A stretch of 32,176 nucleotides of DNA, from the NCBI RefSeq assembly GCF_903946935.1, contig NZ_CAJAXH010000090.1, positions 1 through 32,176 on the forward strand. Direction: 5' to 3'. Origin of the DNA: an uncultured Thiodictyon sp. GTDB taxonomy: Bacteria > Pseudomonadota > Gammaproteobacteria > Chromatiales > Chromatiaceae. Below, in pieces: positions 24,333 to 32,176 of the stretch; within the stretch, counting starts at the first letter, position 1; each line of letters begins with the position of its first letter. Under the pieces are notes generated by a model. That model worked only from the letters and a program-made list of their open reading frames with translations. It was not told the DNA's origin and did no database searches. A program made the translations under genes and the position numbers.

Positions 24333-26384
24333 CTAGGACAAGGCGCTTGCCGCTGCGGGATCGGCGATCGGCGCCACGATGGTCCGATTGCGCCCCGCCG
24401 CCTTAGCGGCATAGAGCGCCCGGTCGGCCGCGCCGAGGAGTCCCCCGGGCTCGGCGGCGTGGGCCGGCCAGGCGGCCACGCCCGCCGACAGGGTCCTGCG
24501 CACTTCCCCCGTGTCGGCTTGAATAAGCAACTCGGAGAATGCCTTGCGCCAGGACTCCGCGTGCGCGTAAGCAACCTCCAGGGCCGCCCCGGGCAGGACC
24601 ACGGTGAACTCCTCCCCACCAAAGCGACAGGCGATGTCGCTGGCACGGGTGGTGGAGGTCAGGATCCGCGCCAAGGCCGTCAAGACCTGATCGCCGGCCT
24701 GGTGCCCCAGGGTATCGTTGACCTCCTTGAACCGATCGATATCGATCATCACCAGGCTCAGGGGTTGATCACGCGATTGAGTCAATTCACGCTGCAGGAC
24801 CAGCTCGAGATAGCGGCGATTGTAGAGACCGGTCAGCGGGTCACGCCTGGCCTGTTCGCGCAGGTCCTCCTGCAGACCCTCGATCTGCCTGATCTGGGTG
24901 TGCAGGGCCTGATTCGCCGCCTCCAGGTCGGCGCGGATCCGCTCGGCCTCGGTAATGTCCTGCGCCAGTGACAGCACGGCGCCGGGCTCGCCATGACCAT
25001 CGCGCTGCAGGACATTGCTCCAGCGGCACAGAATGGTCCGGCCGTCACGGGTCAGGTTGCGATTGACACCGCCTACCAGGCCGCCCTCCCACGCCTGCTC
25101 CATCACCTTGGCGACATAGTCCAGGTCGGCCGCCGGCACCATCCGCTCCAGCCCGACCCCCAACATCTCGATCCGCGGCCACCCGAAGATCCGCTCCGCC
25201 GCACGATTCCAGTCGATGACGCGATGCTCGCGATCGAACAGGATGAGTGCCAACGGGGCGGTCTCATAGATGAGTTGATAGTGCTGCTGACTGGCCTTGA
25301 GTGACCACTCGGTCTGCCGGCGTCGCTCCATTTCGAGCGACAAGCGGCGATCAATGCGCAGAATATAGAGCGAGATCGACCCGGCTGACAGGGTGAGCAG
25401 CAGCGCCCCGCCCACCCACCAATAGACCCACGGCGGGATGTGCAGGCGCTGCGGATCGTACAGGAAGCCGGTGAGCGCAATGCCGGCCGGCAGCATGCCC
25501 TGCTCGGCATAGACGTCCGCGATATGGCGCCAACGCCCGGGATACATATAGCCGACGGCGATCAGTTCATTGCGCAGCAGTGGGCGCATCTGCTCATATT
25601 CGTAGAGCAACTGCTCACGGGTCTTGCGCTGGGAATAGCGCTGAATGATGAGGTCGACGATCTCGGTCGGATGCCCCATGGCATAGACCCAGCCGCGCAG
25701 ACTGGCCTCGCGGAAGGCCTCCACCACCGCCGGGTGGGTGCGCAGATAGGACTCGGTGGTAAACAGATTGTCGCCGTAGAAGTCGATCCCCCCGGAACGC
25801 GGGGTGAAGAGCGAAAAATTGACCCCGGCCTGCGCGAACACGAAGGGCTCGTCGGTAATATAAACCGACTGGGCATCGACCGTCCCGGCGGACAACTCGG
25901 CAGTCCCGAAGCTGTGGGGGACGAGGTTGAGACTGCCGCGGGGGATGCCCTCGCGCTCCAGATAGGCAAATAACTCGGCCGAGTTGTCCTCGATCATCAG
26001 ACGCCGGCCGGCGACCTCGTGGATATTGCGGATGCCCGATCGCTCCAGGGCCATCAATGCCAGCGGTGAATGCTGAAAAATCACGGCCAGCACGACCACC
26101 GGCTGACCGCGGGCGCGGTGCAGGAGCAGATCGGAGGTGCCGACGCCGAACTCGGCCTGGCCGTTCAACACGGTCGCCACCGGGTCCTGCCCGGGGCGCG
26201 CCTCCAGCAAGCTGACCTCCAGCCCCGCCTCGCGATAAAAGCCCTGTGCCTGCGCGGCATAGTACCCGGCAAACTGAAACTGGTGAGTCCACTTGAGCTG
26301 CAACCGCACCGGCTGCAACGCCTGGGCACCCCAGGCACTCACGGAGCAGCACAATGACAACAGGAGAAGACTCAAGCGCATCAT
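24333..26384 (-). CDS. NMT1/THI5-like sensor, PAS, GGDEF diguanylate cyclase
   Basis: A 683-residue membrane-bound signalling protein. A signal peptide (LSLLLLSLCCSVSAWG) is followed by a periplasmic NMT1/THI5-type ligand-binding domain (about 25-310): LQLKWTHQFQFAGYYAAQAQGFY and EFGVGTSDLLLHRARG. WVYWWVGGALLLTLSAGSI (about 328-346) is the transmembrane helix. A PAS domain (about 370-490, FDREHRVIDWNRAAERIFGW) and a short coiled coil lead to a GGDEF domain (about 515-670). The active site is GGEEF (589-593), a functional variant of GGDEF, and RASD five residues before it is an inhibitory I-site. It should make cyclic di-GMP in response to a periplasmic ligand; THI5-like domains bind pyrimidine or amine-type molecules, but the ligand here is unknown. 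No EAL domain is present. The start could be either of two adjacent ATGs (26384, 26381). Confidence 0.93.
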   Translation of the reverse strand: MMRLSLLLLSLCCSVSAWGAQALQPVRLQLKWTHQFQFAGYYAAQAQGFYREAGLEVSLLEARPGQDPVATVLNGQAEFGVGTSDLLLHRARGQPVVVLAVIFQHSPLALMALERSGIRNIHEVAGRRLMIEDNSAELFAYLEREGIPRGSLNLVPHSFGTAELSAGTVDAQSVYITDEPFVFAQAGVNFSLFTPRSGGIDFYGDNLFTTESYLRTHPAVVEAFREASLRGWVYAMGHPTEIVDLIIQRYSQRKTREQLLYEYEQMRPLLRNELIAVGYMYPGRWRHIADVYAEQGMLPAGIALTGFLYDPQRLHIPPWVYWWVGGALLLTLSAGSISLYILRIDRRLSLEMERRRQTEWSLKASQQHYQLIYETAPLALILFDREHRVIDWNRAAERIFGWPRIEMLGVGLERMVPAADLDYVAKVMEQAWEGGLVGGVNRNLTRDGRTILCRWSNVLQRDGHGEPGAVLSLAQDITEAERIRADLEAANQALHTQIRQIEGLQEDLREQARRDPLTGLYNRRYLELVLQRELTQSRDQPLSLVMIDIDRFKEVNDTLGHQAGDQVLTALARILTSTTRASDIACRFGGEEFTVVLPGAALEVAYAHAESWRKAFSELLIQADTGEVRRTLSAGVAAWPAHAAEPGGLLGAADRALYAAKAAGRNRTIVAPIADPAAASALS

Positions 26385-26441
26385 TGATCAACCGAGTTGA
26401 GTGGCAACCGCCCGACGCACCTGCCAGCCGCCGGTGTCCAC

Positions 26442-27407
26442 TCAGCGGCGGCGCCGTTTCGGCGGGTAAAAGGGCGGCTCGCCCGGCGGGCGGGTCTTAA
26501 AGCGGCGATGGACCCAAAAATATTGCTCCGGCATGGTACGGATGCGCGTCTCAATCGCCCGGTTCATCAGGGACGAATCGGCCGCCCGATCCCCGGTCGG
26601 AAAGGGCTCGAGCGGCGGGTCGAAGTCCAGCTCCAGCCCCCGACCCCAAGGCAGATAGCGGGCGAAGGTCGGGATCACCACGGCCCCCGCCATGGCCGCG
26701 AAGCGCCCGAGCATGGGGACGGTGGAGGCCGGCACGCCGCAAAATGGGACGAAGATACCACGGCGCCCGCCGTCCTGGTCCGGCAGGTAAAAGAAGGGCG
26801 TGCCCCGGCGCACCTCGCGGATCAGACCGCGCAGGTCGTCGCTGCGCTCGATGGAGACACTGCCATACTGACGGCGCGCCCGCATCACCTGCAGATCCAC
26901 CACCGGGTCGCGGATCTTCTGATACATATAGACCCCGGCGTGGACCAGCCCGGTGAAGGCCGCGCCCCCCAGTTCCAGCCCCACGAAGTGCGGCACCAGG
27001 ACGATCACCGGCCGGCCGGCGGCGATGCAGGAGTCGATAAACTCTCGATTGCGGATACGCACCAGGCGCTTGAGGCGCGCCCGCGAGGCCCCCCAGACCA
27101 CGCTCTGCGTCAGCGAGGCCACCCCCAGCCAGCCGAAGTGGGCGCGCAGGATCCGCTCGCGCTGCGCGGTCGGCGTGTCGGGTAGACAGGCGGCTAGGTT
27201 GCGGCGGGCGACTTCACGCCGATCCGGTGCCAGGTGGTAGCCGAGCCGCCCAAGCCCCTGACCCAAGGCCCACAGGAGCGGAAATGGCAGCCGGCCCAAG
27301 GCATAGGCGATGCCCACGACGAACCAACTCGGCCAGTGCCGGGGGCGCCAGAGCGCGGGCTGCGGGGGGGGTGAATCCGGATGGGGGGTCGACTCGGGAG
27401 TGGTCAT
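26442..27407 (-). CDS. LpxL/HtrB family lipid A acyltransferase
   Basis: A 321-residue inner-membrane acyltransferase of the LpxL/LpxM family, which adds secondary acyl chains to lipid A precursors. An N-terminal hydrophobic segment (WFVVGIAYALGRLPFPLLWALG, about 28-49) anchors it. The catalytic HX4E motif is in VPHFVGLELGG (His140, Glu145). The conserved QDGGRRGIFVPFCGVPA region near residue 225 and the C-terminal YFWVHRRFKTRPPGEPPFY match the family. The acyl chain used cannot be told. The start is uncertain: ATG 27407 is taken, but GTG 27428 gives seven more residues; neither has a good ribosome binding site, and the first 20 residues are proline-rich. A hairpin repeat lies upstream. Confidence 0.88.
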   Translation of the reverse strand: MTTPESTPHPDSPPPQPALWRPRHWPSWFVVGIAYALGRLPFPLLWALGQGLGRLGYHLAPDRREVARRNLAACLPDTPTAQRERILRAHFGWLGVASLTQSVVWGASRARLKRLVRIRNREFIDSCIAAGRPVIVLVPHFVGLELGGAAFTGLVHAGVYMYQKIRDPVVDLQVMRARRQYGSVSIERSDDLRGLIREVRRGTPFFYLPDQDGGRRGIFVPFCGVPASTVPMLGRFAAMAGAVVIPTFARYLPWGRGLELDFDPPLEPFPTGDRAADSSLMNRAIETRIRTMPEQYFWVHRRFKTRPPGEPPFYPPKRRRR

Positions 27408-27427
27408 CCTGAAAAGTGCCGTTGTCA

Positions 27428-27495
27428 CGCGAAGACGCGCAGTTTACGCGCCCATTTTACCCGCGATTCTGCGCCGTGTTCTGCGCGTCTTCGCG
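27428..27495. repeat. Palindromic repeat with 15-bp arms
   Basis: CGCGAAGACGCGCAG (27428-27442) and its exact complement (27481-27495) enclose 38 bp, in the 102-bp gap between the acyltransferase start and the small exported protein. CGCGAAGACGCGCAG-type palindromes look like dispersed repeats. The centre has no gene. Confidence 0.7.
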
Positions 27496-27509
27496 CGCGC
27501 CCCGGGCAC

Positions 27510-27890
27510 TCACTCAAACATCGCCTGCGCGATGCGCACCACAAAGGGCAGGCCGGCCAGCCGCAATAGGACCTGCCGATAACCAGGCTGATGGGTGTTG
27601 CCGAGCACCAGCACCTGCGCGGGTCCGCAGCCGATCCGCCCGCGGCTGCCCGGTTGAAAGCGGGCGCTGGGGTCGATCGCCGCCACCTGACGCTGTGGCA
27701 CTTCACCCTGTGGGATGCAGAACTCGTAGTCCAGCGCCCGTTGACCGTCCGGCGGCCCCTGGAGCCCGGCGGCATCCAGACGACTCAGGTCGAAGGCGAT
27801 CACCGACAGCGGGTCGACGCCGTCGGCCGCGCTGGCGGCAATCGTGGCGCCCAGCAGCAGGAGCAACACGCGTGCGGATAGCGAATTCAC
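27510..27890 (-). CDS. Small exported protein, unknown function
   Basis: A 126-residue protein with a clear Sec signal peptide (ARVLLLLLGATIAASA, cleavage near residue 21). The mature part of about 105 residues has two cysteine sites (YEFCIPQGEVP and GRIGCGPAQVLVLGN) that may form a disulfide, and ends GLPFVVRIAQAMFE. I do not recognise the family. The start is a GTG at 27890, whose last two bases and the next A form the TGA stop of the upstream HTH-HATPase-DUF4325 gene (GTGA overlap). The two are thus translationally coupled, which is unusual for a cytoplasmic regulator and a periplasmic protein. A dispersed palindrome follows the gene. Confidence 0.7.
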   Translation of the reverse strand: MNSLSARVLLLLLGATIAASAADGVDPLSVIAFDLSRLDAAGLQGPPDGQRALDYEFCIPQGEVPQRQVAAIDPSARFQPGSRGRIGCGPAQVLVLGNTHQPGYRQVLLRLAGLPFVVRIAQAMFE

Positions 27891-28933
27891 ACCGGCGCCC
27901 CGGCACCCGAACCGGCCACGCGCGCCACTTCCTTTTGCACTTCCGCGTTCATGTTGACGGGGATGATCGTGATCTCAGGGTGGTTGCGTGCAAAGACGCG
28001 GAAGATCTCATCCACGAATGAGCGTCCAACCGTGTCAACCCCCTCGAAATCCAGCACGACGTTGGTGAAACGCTCAATGCGATTCATGATGCGCTTCGCC
28101 TGGGACCGAGAGACGAGCGCAACCCCCTCGTAGAGCGCCAAACGAACCGGCACAACGGTCTTTGAGAAATCAAACGTGTCTGCGTCGGTGTATTCGTCGA
28201 AGACCGAGGCCAGGGTACGTTCCGTCGCTGGCGAAAACATCATCATCACCCTGGTCCCACCAATCTCATTATCGAGATGACCAAGAAGCTCCGGTTTGCA
28301 TTCATCGTCATGGCTAAAGACTAATTCGCCGGAGGCGATCAAGAAGAAATCGAAGGCCCTTGACGTAAAAAAGATCCCCTCACCAGTATGGTTCGCCGGA
28401 TCAGTCGTGAGCTTGCCTTTACTCAACTCCAGGATCGCTTCCCGCGGGTCGCCGAGGTCCATCAAGCGTGCGATACGCCTGAAGATGCCCTCACCATCAT
28501 CCCAAATGTCCAGCACCAGCCGTTCGTCACCGCGATGTGCTGTGATCTCGACCTGGCTCCCGCTGGAATGGTCGATGGCATTGTTCAGCATCTCGGTAAA
28601 ACCGTAATGCCAGATGCCCTGGACGTTCTTCGACAGCCCGTCAACGATATAGGCGAAGTCGCTGGCGTACACGCGATCCTCAGCGATGGCCCCTAGGGTG
28701 TAGACACCGGATTGTTGCCGGTTAGGACCGAGCCGATAGGTGCGACCGCGCGTCGTGCCAAGGGCCTCCAGGAAGCCCTCCCGGGTCAGATGGGCCAAGT
28801 GTCGGTGGACGGCTTGGCGGGTGACGCCGAAGAGCTCGCAGGCGTCAGCGACGATGTCCGCCCGCCCGGATCGGACGACATCGAGCAGGTGGCGTCGAAT
28901 GACCTGCGATTTTTTCGTCTTGCCGATGACCAC
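27887..28933 (-). CDS. HTH-HATPase-DUF4325 (STAS-like) regulator
   Basis: About 348 residues. Residues 5-70 form a winged helix-turn-helix (DIVADACELFGVTRQAVHRHL, then a GRTYRLG wing). Residues 95-230 form a GHKL ATPase domain: N-box FTEMLNNAIDHS (112-123), G1 box DDGEGIF, and G2-like HTGEGIFFTSRAFD. Residues about 265-340 match DUF4325, a STAS-like domain (VVLDFEGVDTVGRSFVDEIF, then PEITIIPVNM). No histidine phosphoacceptor domain is seen, so this is not a classical sensor kinase. The mix recalls anti-sigma kinase/anti-anti-sigma pairs joined in one DNA-binding chain. The start is uncertain: GTG 28933 with AAGGTGG upstream is chosen, and GTG 28942 is possible; the frame stays open far upstream over acnB. 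It is divergent from acnB and coupled to the small exported protein. Confidence 0.82.
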   Translation of the reverse strand: MVIGKTKKSQVIRRHLLDVVRSGRADIVADACELFGVTRQAVHRHLAHLTREGFLEALGTTRGRTYRLGPNRQQSGVYTLGAIAEDRVYASDFAYIVDGLSKNVQGIWHYGFTEMLNNAIDHSSGSQVEITAHRGDERLVLDIWDDGEGIFRRIARLMDLGDPREAILELSKGKLTTDPANHTGEGIFFTSRAFDFFLIASGELVFSHDDECKPELLGHLDNEIGGTRVMMMFSPATERTLASVFDEYTDADTFDFSKTVVPVRLALYEGVALVSRSQAKRIMNRIERFTNVVLDFEGVDTVGRSFVDEIFRVFARNHPEITIIPVNMNAEVQKEVARVAGSGAGAPV

Positions 28934-29059
28934 CGGGTCCACCTTCAGGTCACTTAGATGCGCCGATTGTAAACTTATCAGATCCCGTTTGTAACTATTT
29001 CGACACCTCGCGAGCCTCGACCGGTCCCGCGCCAGCTGCGGATTCAGAAAGGTTGAGAA

Positions 29060-29088
29060 TTGGGCGGCGATTATCCAGAAGGCATAAA
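29060..29088 (+). promoter_or_regulatory. Possible acnB promoter
   Basis: TTGGGC (29060-29065), a 17-bp spacer and CATAAA (29083-29088) lie about 90 bp before the acnB start, in the region shared with the divergent regulator gene. Both boxes are only partial matches. Confidence 0.25.
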
Positions 29089-29179
29089 ATGGCCGATTGG
29101 CCGGCAGACCTTCCAACCGCGGTCCTGCGCACCCACCCGCCACTGCCCTTCCGCACATTGTTCCACAGGAGTCCCCGAG

Positions 29180-31768
29180 ATGTTGCAAGCCTATCTCCAA
29201 CATGCGGCCGAGCGCACCGCGCTCGGCATCCCGCCGCTGCCGCTGACCGCCCAGCAGACCGCCGACCTGATCGAGCTGATCAAGAACCCGCCAGCCGGTG
29301 AGGACGCCTTCCTGCTGGATCTCCTGACCCACCGGGTGCCCCCGGGCGTGGACGACGCGGCCAAGGTCAAGGCCAGCTTCCTGGCCGCGGTGGCGCACGG
29401 CGACCTCCAGGTCCGCCTGATCGACAAGACCAAGGCCACCGAACTCTTGGGCACCATGGTGGGCGGCTACAACGTCCATCCGCTGATCGAACTGCTGGAT
29501 GACGCGGAAGTCTCCGCCGTCGCCGCCGAGGGCCTGAAGAAGACGCTGCTGATGTTCGACTTCTTCAACGACGTGGCGGACAAGGCCAAGGCCGGCAACG
29601 CCAAGGCGAAGGAAGTCATCCAGAGCTGGGCCGAGGCCGAGTGGTTCACCAGCCGCCCCGAGGTGCCTAAGTCCATCACCGTCACCGTCTTTAAGGTGCC
29701 AGGGGAGACCAACACCGACGACCTCTCCCCGGCGCCCGACGCCTGGAGCCGCCCGGACATCCCGCTGCATTATCTGGCGATGCTCAAGATGACCCGCACC
29801 GACGCGGCCTTCAAGCCGGAGGAGGACGGCAAGCGCGGCCCCATCGCGTTCATCGAAGACTTAAAGAAGTTGGGCCACCTGGTCGCCTATGTCGGCGACG
29901 TAGTCGGCACCGGCTCCAGCCGTAAGAGCGCGACCAACAGCGTGGTCTGGGCTACCGGCCAGGACATCCCCTTTGTGCCCAACAAGCGCTTCGGCGGCGT
30001 GACCCTGGGCGGCAAGATCGCCCCGATCTTCTTCAACACCCAGGAAGACTCGGGCTCGCTGCCGATCGAGCTGGACGTGTCCAGACTGGAGATGGGCGAC
30101 GTGGTCGACATCCTGCCCTACGAGGGTCAGGTGGTGAAGAACGGCGTCACCGTGGCCGAGTTTGCGCTCAAGAGCGACGTGATCCTGGACGAGGTGCGGG
30201 CCGGTGGCCGTATCAACCTGATCATCGGCCGCGGACTCACCGCCCGGGCGCGCGACTTCCTGGGCCTGCCCGCCGCCACCACCTTCCGTCTGCCCGCCAT
30301 CCCGGCAGACACCGGCCACGGCTTCACCCTGGCACAGAAGATGGTCGGGCGCGCCTGCGGCCTGCCCGAGGGCACGGGCGTGCGCCCGGGCACCTACTGC
30401 GAACCCAGGATGACCACCGTCGGCAGCCAGGACACCACCGGCCCGATGACCCGCGACGAGTTGAAGGACCTGGCCTGCCTGGGCTTCAGCGCGGATCTGG
30501 TGATGCAGTCCTTCTGCCACACCGCCGCCTACCCCAAGCCGGTCGATGTGAAGACCCACCGCGAACTGCCGGCCTTCATCAGCAACCGCGGCGGCGTCGC
30601 CCTGCGCCCCGGCGACGGCATCATCCACTCCTGGCTCAACCGCCTGCTGCTGCCCGACACCGTCGGCACCGGCGGCGACAGCCACACGCGCTTCCCGATC
30701 GGCATCAGCTTCCCGGCCGGCTCCGGTCTGGTGGCCTTCGGCGCCGCCACCGGCGTCATGCCGCTGGACATGCCCGAGTCCGTCCTGGTGCGCTTCAAGG
30801 GCGCCATGCAGCCGGGCGTCACGCTGCGCGACCTGGTCCACGCCATCCCGATGTATGCCATCAAGGCGGGGCTCTTGACGGTCGCCAAGGCCGGCAAGGT
30901 CAACGCCTTCTCCGGGCGCATCCTGGAGATCGAGGGTCTGCCGGATCTGAAAGTGGAACAGGCCTTTGAGCTCTCCGATGCCAGCGCCGAACGCTCCGCC
31001 GCCGGCTGCACCATCAAGCTGAACCAGGCCCCGATCATCGAGTACCTGAACAGCAACATCGTGCTGATGAAGAACATGATCGCCGACGGCTACCAGGACG
31101 CACGCACCCTGGAGCGCCGCATCAATGCCATGGAGGCCTGGCTGGCCAACCCCAACCTGCTGGAAGCGGATAAGGACGCCGACTACGCGGCCGTGATCGA
31201 GATCAATCTCAATGAGCTGAAGGAACCGGTGCTCTGCTGCCCGAATGACCCGGACGACGCCAAGCCGCTGTCGGCGGTTGCCGGCACCAAGATTGACGAG
31301 GTCTTCATCGGCTCCTGCATGACCAACATCGGCCACTTCCGCGCGGCGGCCAAGCTGCTCGATGGCAAGCGCGACCTGCCGACCAAGCTGTGGGTGACGC
31401 CGCCGACCAAGATGGACCAGAGCCAGTTGGTGAAGGAGGGTCACTACTTCACCTTCGGCGTCGCCGGTGCCCGCACCGAGATGCCCGGTTGCAGCCTGTG
31501 CATGGGCAACCAGGCGCAGGTGCGCGAAGGCGCCACCGTGGTCTCCACCAGCACCCGCAACTTCCCCAACCGCCTGGGCAAGAACACCAACGTGTATCTC
31601 GCCTCGGCCGAGCTGGCGGCCATTGCCTCCAAGCTGGGGCGGATTCCCACGGTGGCCGAGTATCAGGCCGAGATGGGCATCATCGATTCGGACAAGGACA
31701 GCGTGTATCGGTATCTGAACTTTGATCAGATCGAGGAGTATGCGGAGACGGCGAAGGACGTGGCGTAA
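29180..31768 (+). CDS. acnB: Aconitate hydratase B
   Basis: An 862-residue bifunctional aconitate hydratase/2-methylisocitrate dehydratase, the standard AcnB length. It interconverts citrate and isocitrate in the TCA or glyoxylate cycle, using a [4Fe-4S] cluster. The N-terminal HEAT-like domain (residues 1-160, [15 protein letters not shown] start) is followed by the swivel domain with [20 protein letters not shown] (about 175-195) and [10 protein letters not shown]. The cluster ligands are the Cys in [15 protein letters not shown] and the pair in [31 protein letters not shown] is the conserved substrate-site motif. The ATG at 29180 has AGGAG 8 bp upstream; the open frame reaches 29060 but lacks a ribosome binding site. 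It is apparently monocistronic, ending in a strong hairpin. Confidence 0.97.
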   Translation: MLQAYLQHAAERTALGIPPLPLTAQQTADLIELIKNPPAGEDAFLLDLLTHRVPPGVDDAAKVKASFLAAVAHGDLQVRLIDKTKATELLGTMVGGYNVHPLIELLDDAEVSAVAAEGLKKTLLMFDFFNDVADKAKAGNAKAKEVIQSWAEAEWFTSRPEVPKSITVTVFKVPGETNTDDLSPAPDAWSRPDIPLHYLAMLKMTRTDAAFKPEEDGKRGPIAFIEDLKKLGHLVAYVGDVVGTGSSRKSATNSVVWATGQDIPFVPNKRFGGVTLGGKIAPIFFNTQEDSGSLPIELDVSRLEMGDVVDILPYEGQVVKNGVTVAEFALKSDVILDEVRAGGRINLIIGRGLTARARDFLGLPAATTFRLPAIPADTGHGFTLAQKMVGRACGLPEGTGVRPGTYCEPRMTTVGSQDTTGPMTRDELKDLACLGFSADLVMQSFCHTAAYPKPVDVKTHRELPAFISNRGGVALRPGDGIIHSWLNRLLLPDTVGTGGDSHTRFPIGISFPAGSGLVAFGAATGVMPLDMPESVLVRFKGAMQPGVTLRDLVHAIPMYAIKAGLLTVAKAGKVNAFSGRILEIEGLPDLKVEQAFELSDASAERSAAGCTIKLNQAPIIEYLNSNIVLMKNMIADGYQDARTLERRINAMEAWLANPNLLEADKDADYAAVIEINLNELKEPVLCCPNDPDDAKPLSAVAGTKIDEVFIGSCMTNIGHFRAAAKLLDGKRDLPTKLWVTPPTKMDQSQLVKEGHYFTFGVAGARTEMPGCSLCMGNQAQVREGATVVSTSTRNFPNRLGKNTNVYLASAELAAIASKLGRIPTVAEYQAEMGIIDSDKDSVYRYLNFDQIEEYAETAKDVA

Positions 31769-31825
31769 GCAAAACGGCCCGCCGGCCGGCCCCCGCTGGG
31801 GGCCGGCCGGCGGGCCGTTTTGCTT
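31767..31825 (+). terminator. acnB terminator with perfect 28-bp stem
   Basis: The arms 31767-31794 and 31798-31825 are perfectly complementary around the loop GCT. The core is CGGCCCGCCGGCCGGCCCCC, flanked by AAGCAAAA and TTTTGCTT, so it can work in both directions. The left arm begins with the last two bases of the acnB TAA. Confidence 0.92.
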
Positions 31826-31841
31826 TGTGAAACAACTTCTC

Positions 31842-31894
31842 GTGACACCGCTGCGCGGTGTCACGCATGTATCCTGGCGCTGTGCGCCGAACAC
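31842..31894. repeat. Dispersed hairpin repeat, copy 2
   Basis: GTGACACCGC-TGC-GCGGTGTCAC is a perfect 10-bp stem (31842-31864), followed by the tail GGCGCTGTGCGCCGAACAC. Stem and tail match the repeat at 2770-2824. Confidence 0.65.
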
Positions 31895-32176
31895 ACGTGG
31901 TCCAGCAGATTTCCCCCTCCTTACCTTCGGCCTCCGGGTCTACCCCCAAGCCGCCCGCGGGTGCCGTTCGTTCCTCACCGCAACTACACCCCTACCCCGA
32001 TGCCGCTCACGAGACAACCGTCGAGGCTGATATGTTTTGGGCTCTTTGGGATCTCAGTAGGTCGGCATATTTATAAATTACATGATGTTATGACGACATG
32101 TAGGGCGTCATAGAGTCGCATAACGAGCCGCATCGACAAGCCCCTGACAGGGCTTGGAGCGATTACTGCTCTGCCG
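31895..32176. other. Right-edge non-coding stretch with A+T-rich shift
   Basis: No gene is supported here. From about 32030 the composition changes to A+T-rich (TATTTATAAATTACATGATG at 32069-32088), unlike the rest of the window. A 7-bp inverted repeat TATGACG/CGTCATA (32089-32095 and 32106-32112) and a stem AAGCCC/GGGCTT near 32140-32156 follow. This may be the start of a mobile or otherwise acquired segment that continues beyond the window. Confidence 0.4.

Noticed and set aside
28943-29770. N-terminal extension of the HTH-HATPase-DUF4325 protein across acnB
   Set aside because: The extension is antisense to the acnB start and has no domain; the HTH domain begins right after the GTG candidates at 28933-28942.
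29861-31894. 677-codon open frame on the minus strand opposite acnB
   Set aside because: Antisense shadow of a fully conserved aconitase gene; no recognisable protein and no ribosome binding site.
32098-32176. Integron attC-like site (TAACGAGCC region)
   Set aside because: The core sequences do not fit the RYYYAAC/GTTRRRY pair and no integrase or cassette genes are visible.

Overview
The window is G+C-rich DNA from what is most likely a gammaproteobacterium, probably a purple sulfur bacterium of the Chromatiaceae or a close relative. This is an inference from the yqgE-ruvX-pyrR-pyrB-pyrC' gene order, an aconitase B gene, a FAD oxidoreductase/DUF1365/Cfa operon, an abundance of FGE-sulfatase, Rpn-nuclease and STAND-type paralogs, and many palindromic repeats between genes. 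No single gene fixes the genus.

Left part (1-5248): a decayed accessory region. A membrane-linked FGE-sulfatase-domain gene is broken by two copies of a 114-bp non-autonomous mobile element and by a frameshift. An Rpn-type PD-(D/E)XK nuclease gene with a heptad-repeat tail follows. A second FGE-sulfatase gene on the other strand is split by one in-frame TAA. The mobile element has 15-bp inverted ends and sits between CTAG target duplications. Removing one CTAG plus the element restores the reading frame of the host gene exactly.

Pyrimidine block (5249-9519): yqgE, ruvX, pyrR, pyrB and an inactive pyrC', all on the plus strand. A 190-bp inverted-repeat element separates yqgE from ruvX. A third copy of the mobile element, identical to the other two, lies between pyrR and pyrB. 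The pyrC' gene converges on, and overlaps, a Ycf46-like AAA+ ATPase gene preceded by a GNAT acetyltransferase gene. A tRNA-Leu(UAG) gene follows.

Middle (11892-19514, minus strand): a 1338-residue HEPN/DUF4145-like, STAND NTPase, transmembrane, TPR protein, which is the best candidate here for a signalling or defence protein. Next is a tightly coupled three-gene operon (FAD oxidoreductase, DUF1365, cyclopropane-fatty-acyl-phospholipid synthase) for membrane lipid modification.

Right part (19515-32176): two unrecognised lipoprotein genes in divergent orientation; a DODA-type dioxygenase gene; a secreted glycoside hydrolase-like gene with a 12-codon leader ORF; a periplasmic-sensor diguanylate cyclase; an LpxL-type lipid A acyltransferase; a coupled pair made of an HTH-HATPase-DUF4325 regulator and a small exported protein; and acnB, which ends in a perfect 28-bp-stem terminator. 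The last 120 bases become markedly A+T-richer and may start another accessory segment.

The most interesting items are the mobile element with its frame-restoring footprint and possible promoter upstream of pyrB, the large STAND protein, the HTH-HATPase-DUF4325/small exported protein pair, and the two-copy palindromic element at 11892 and 24121.
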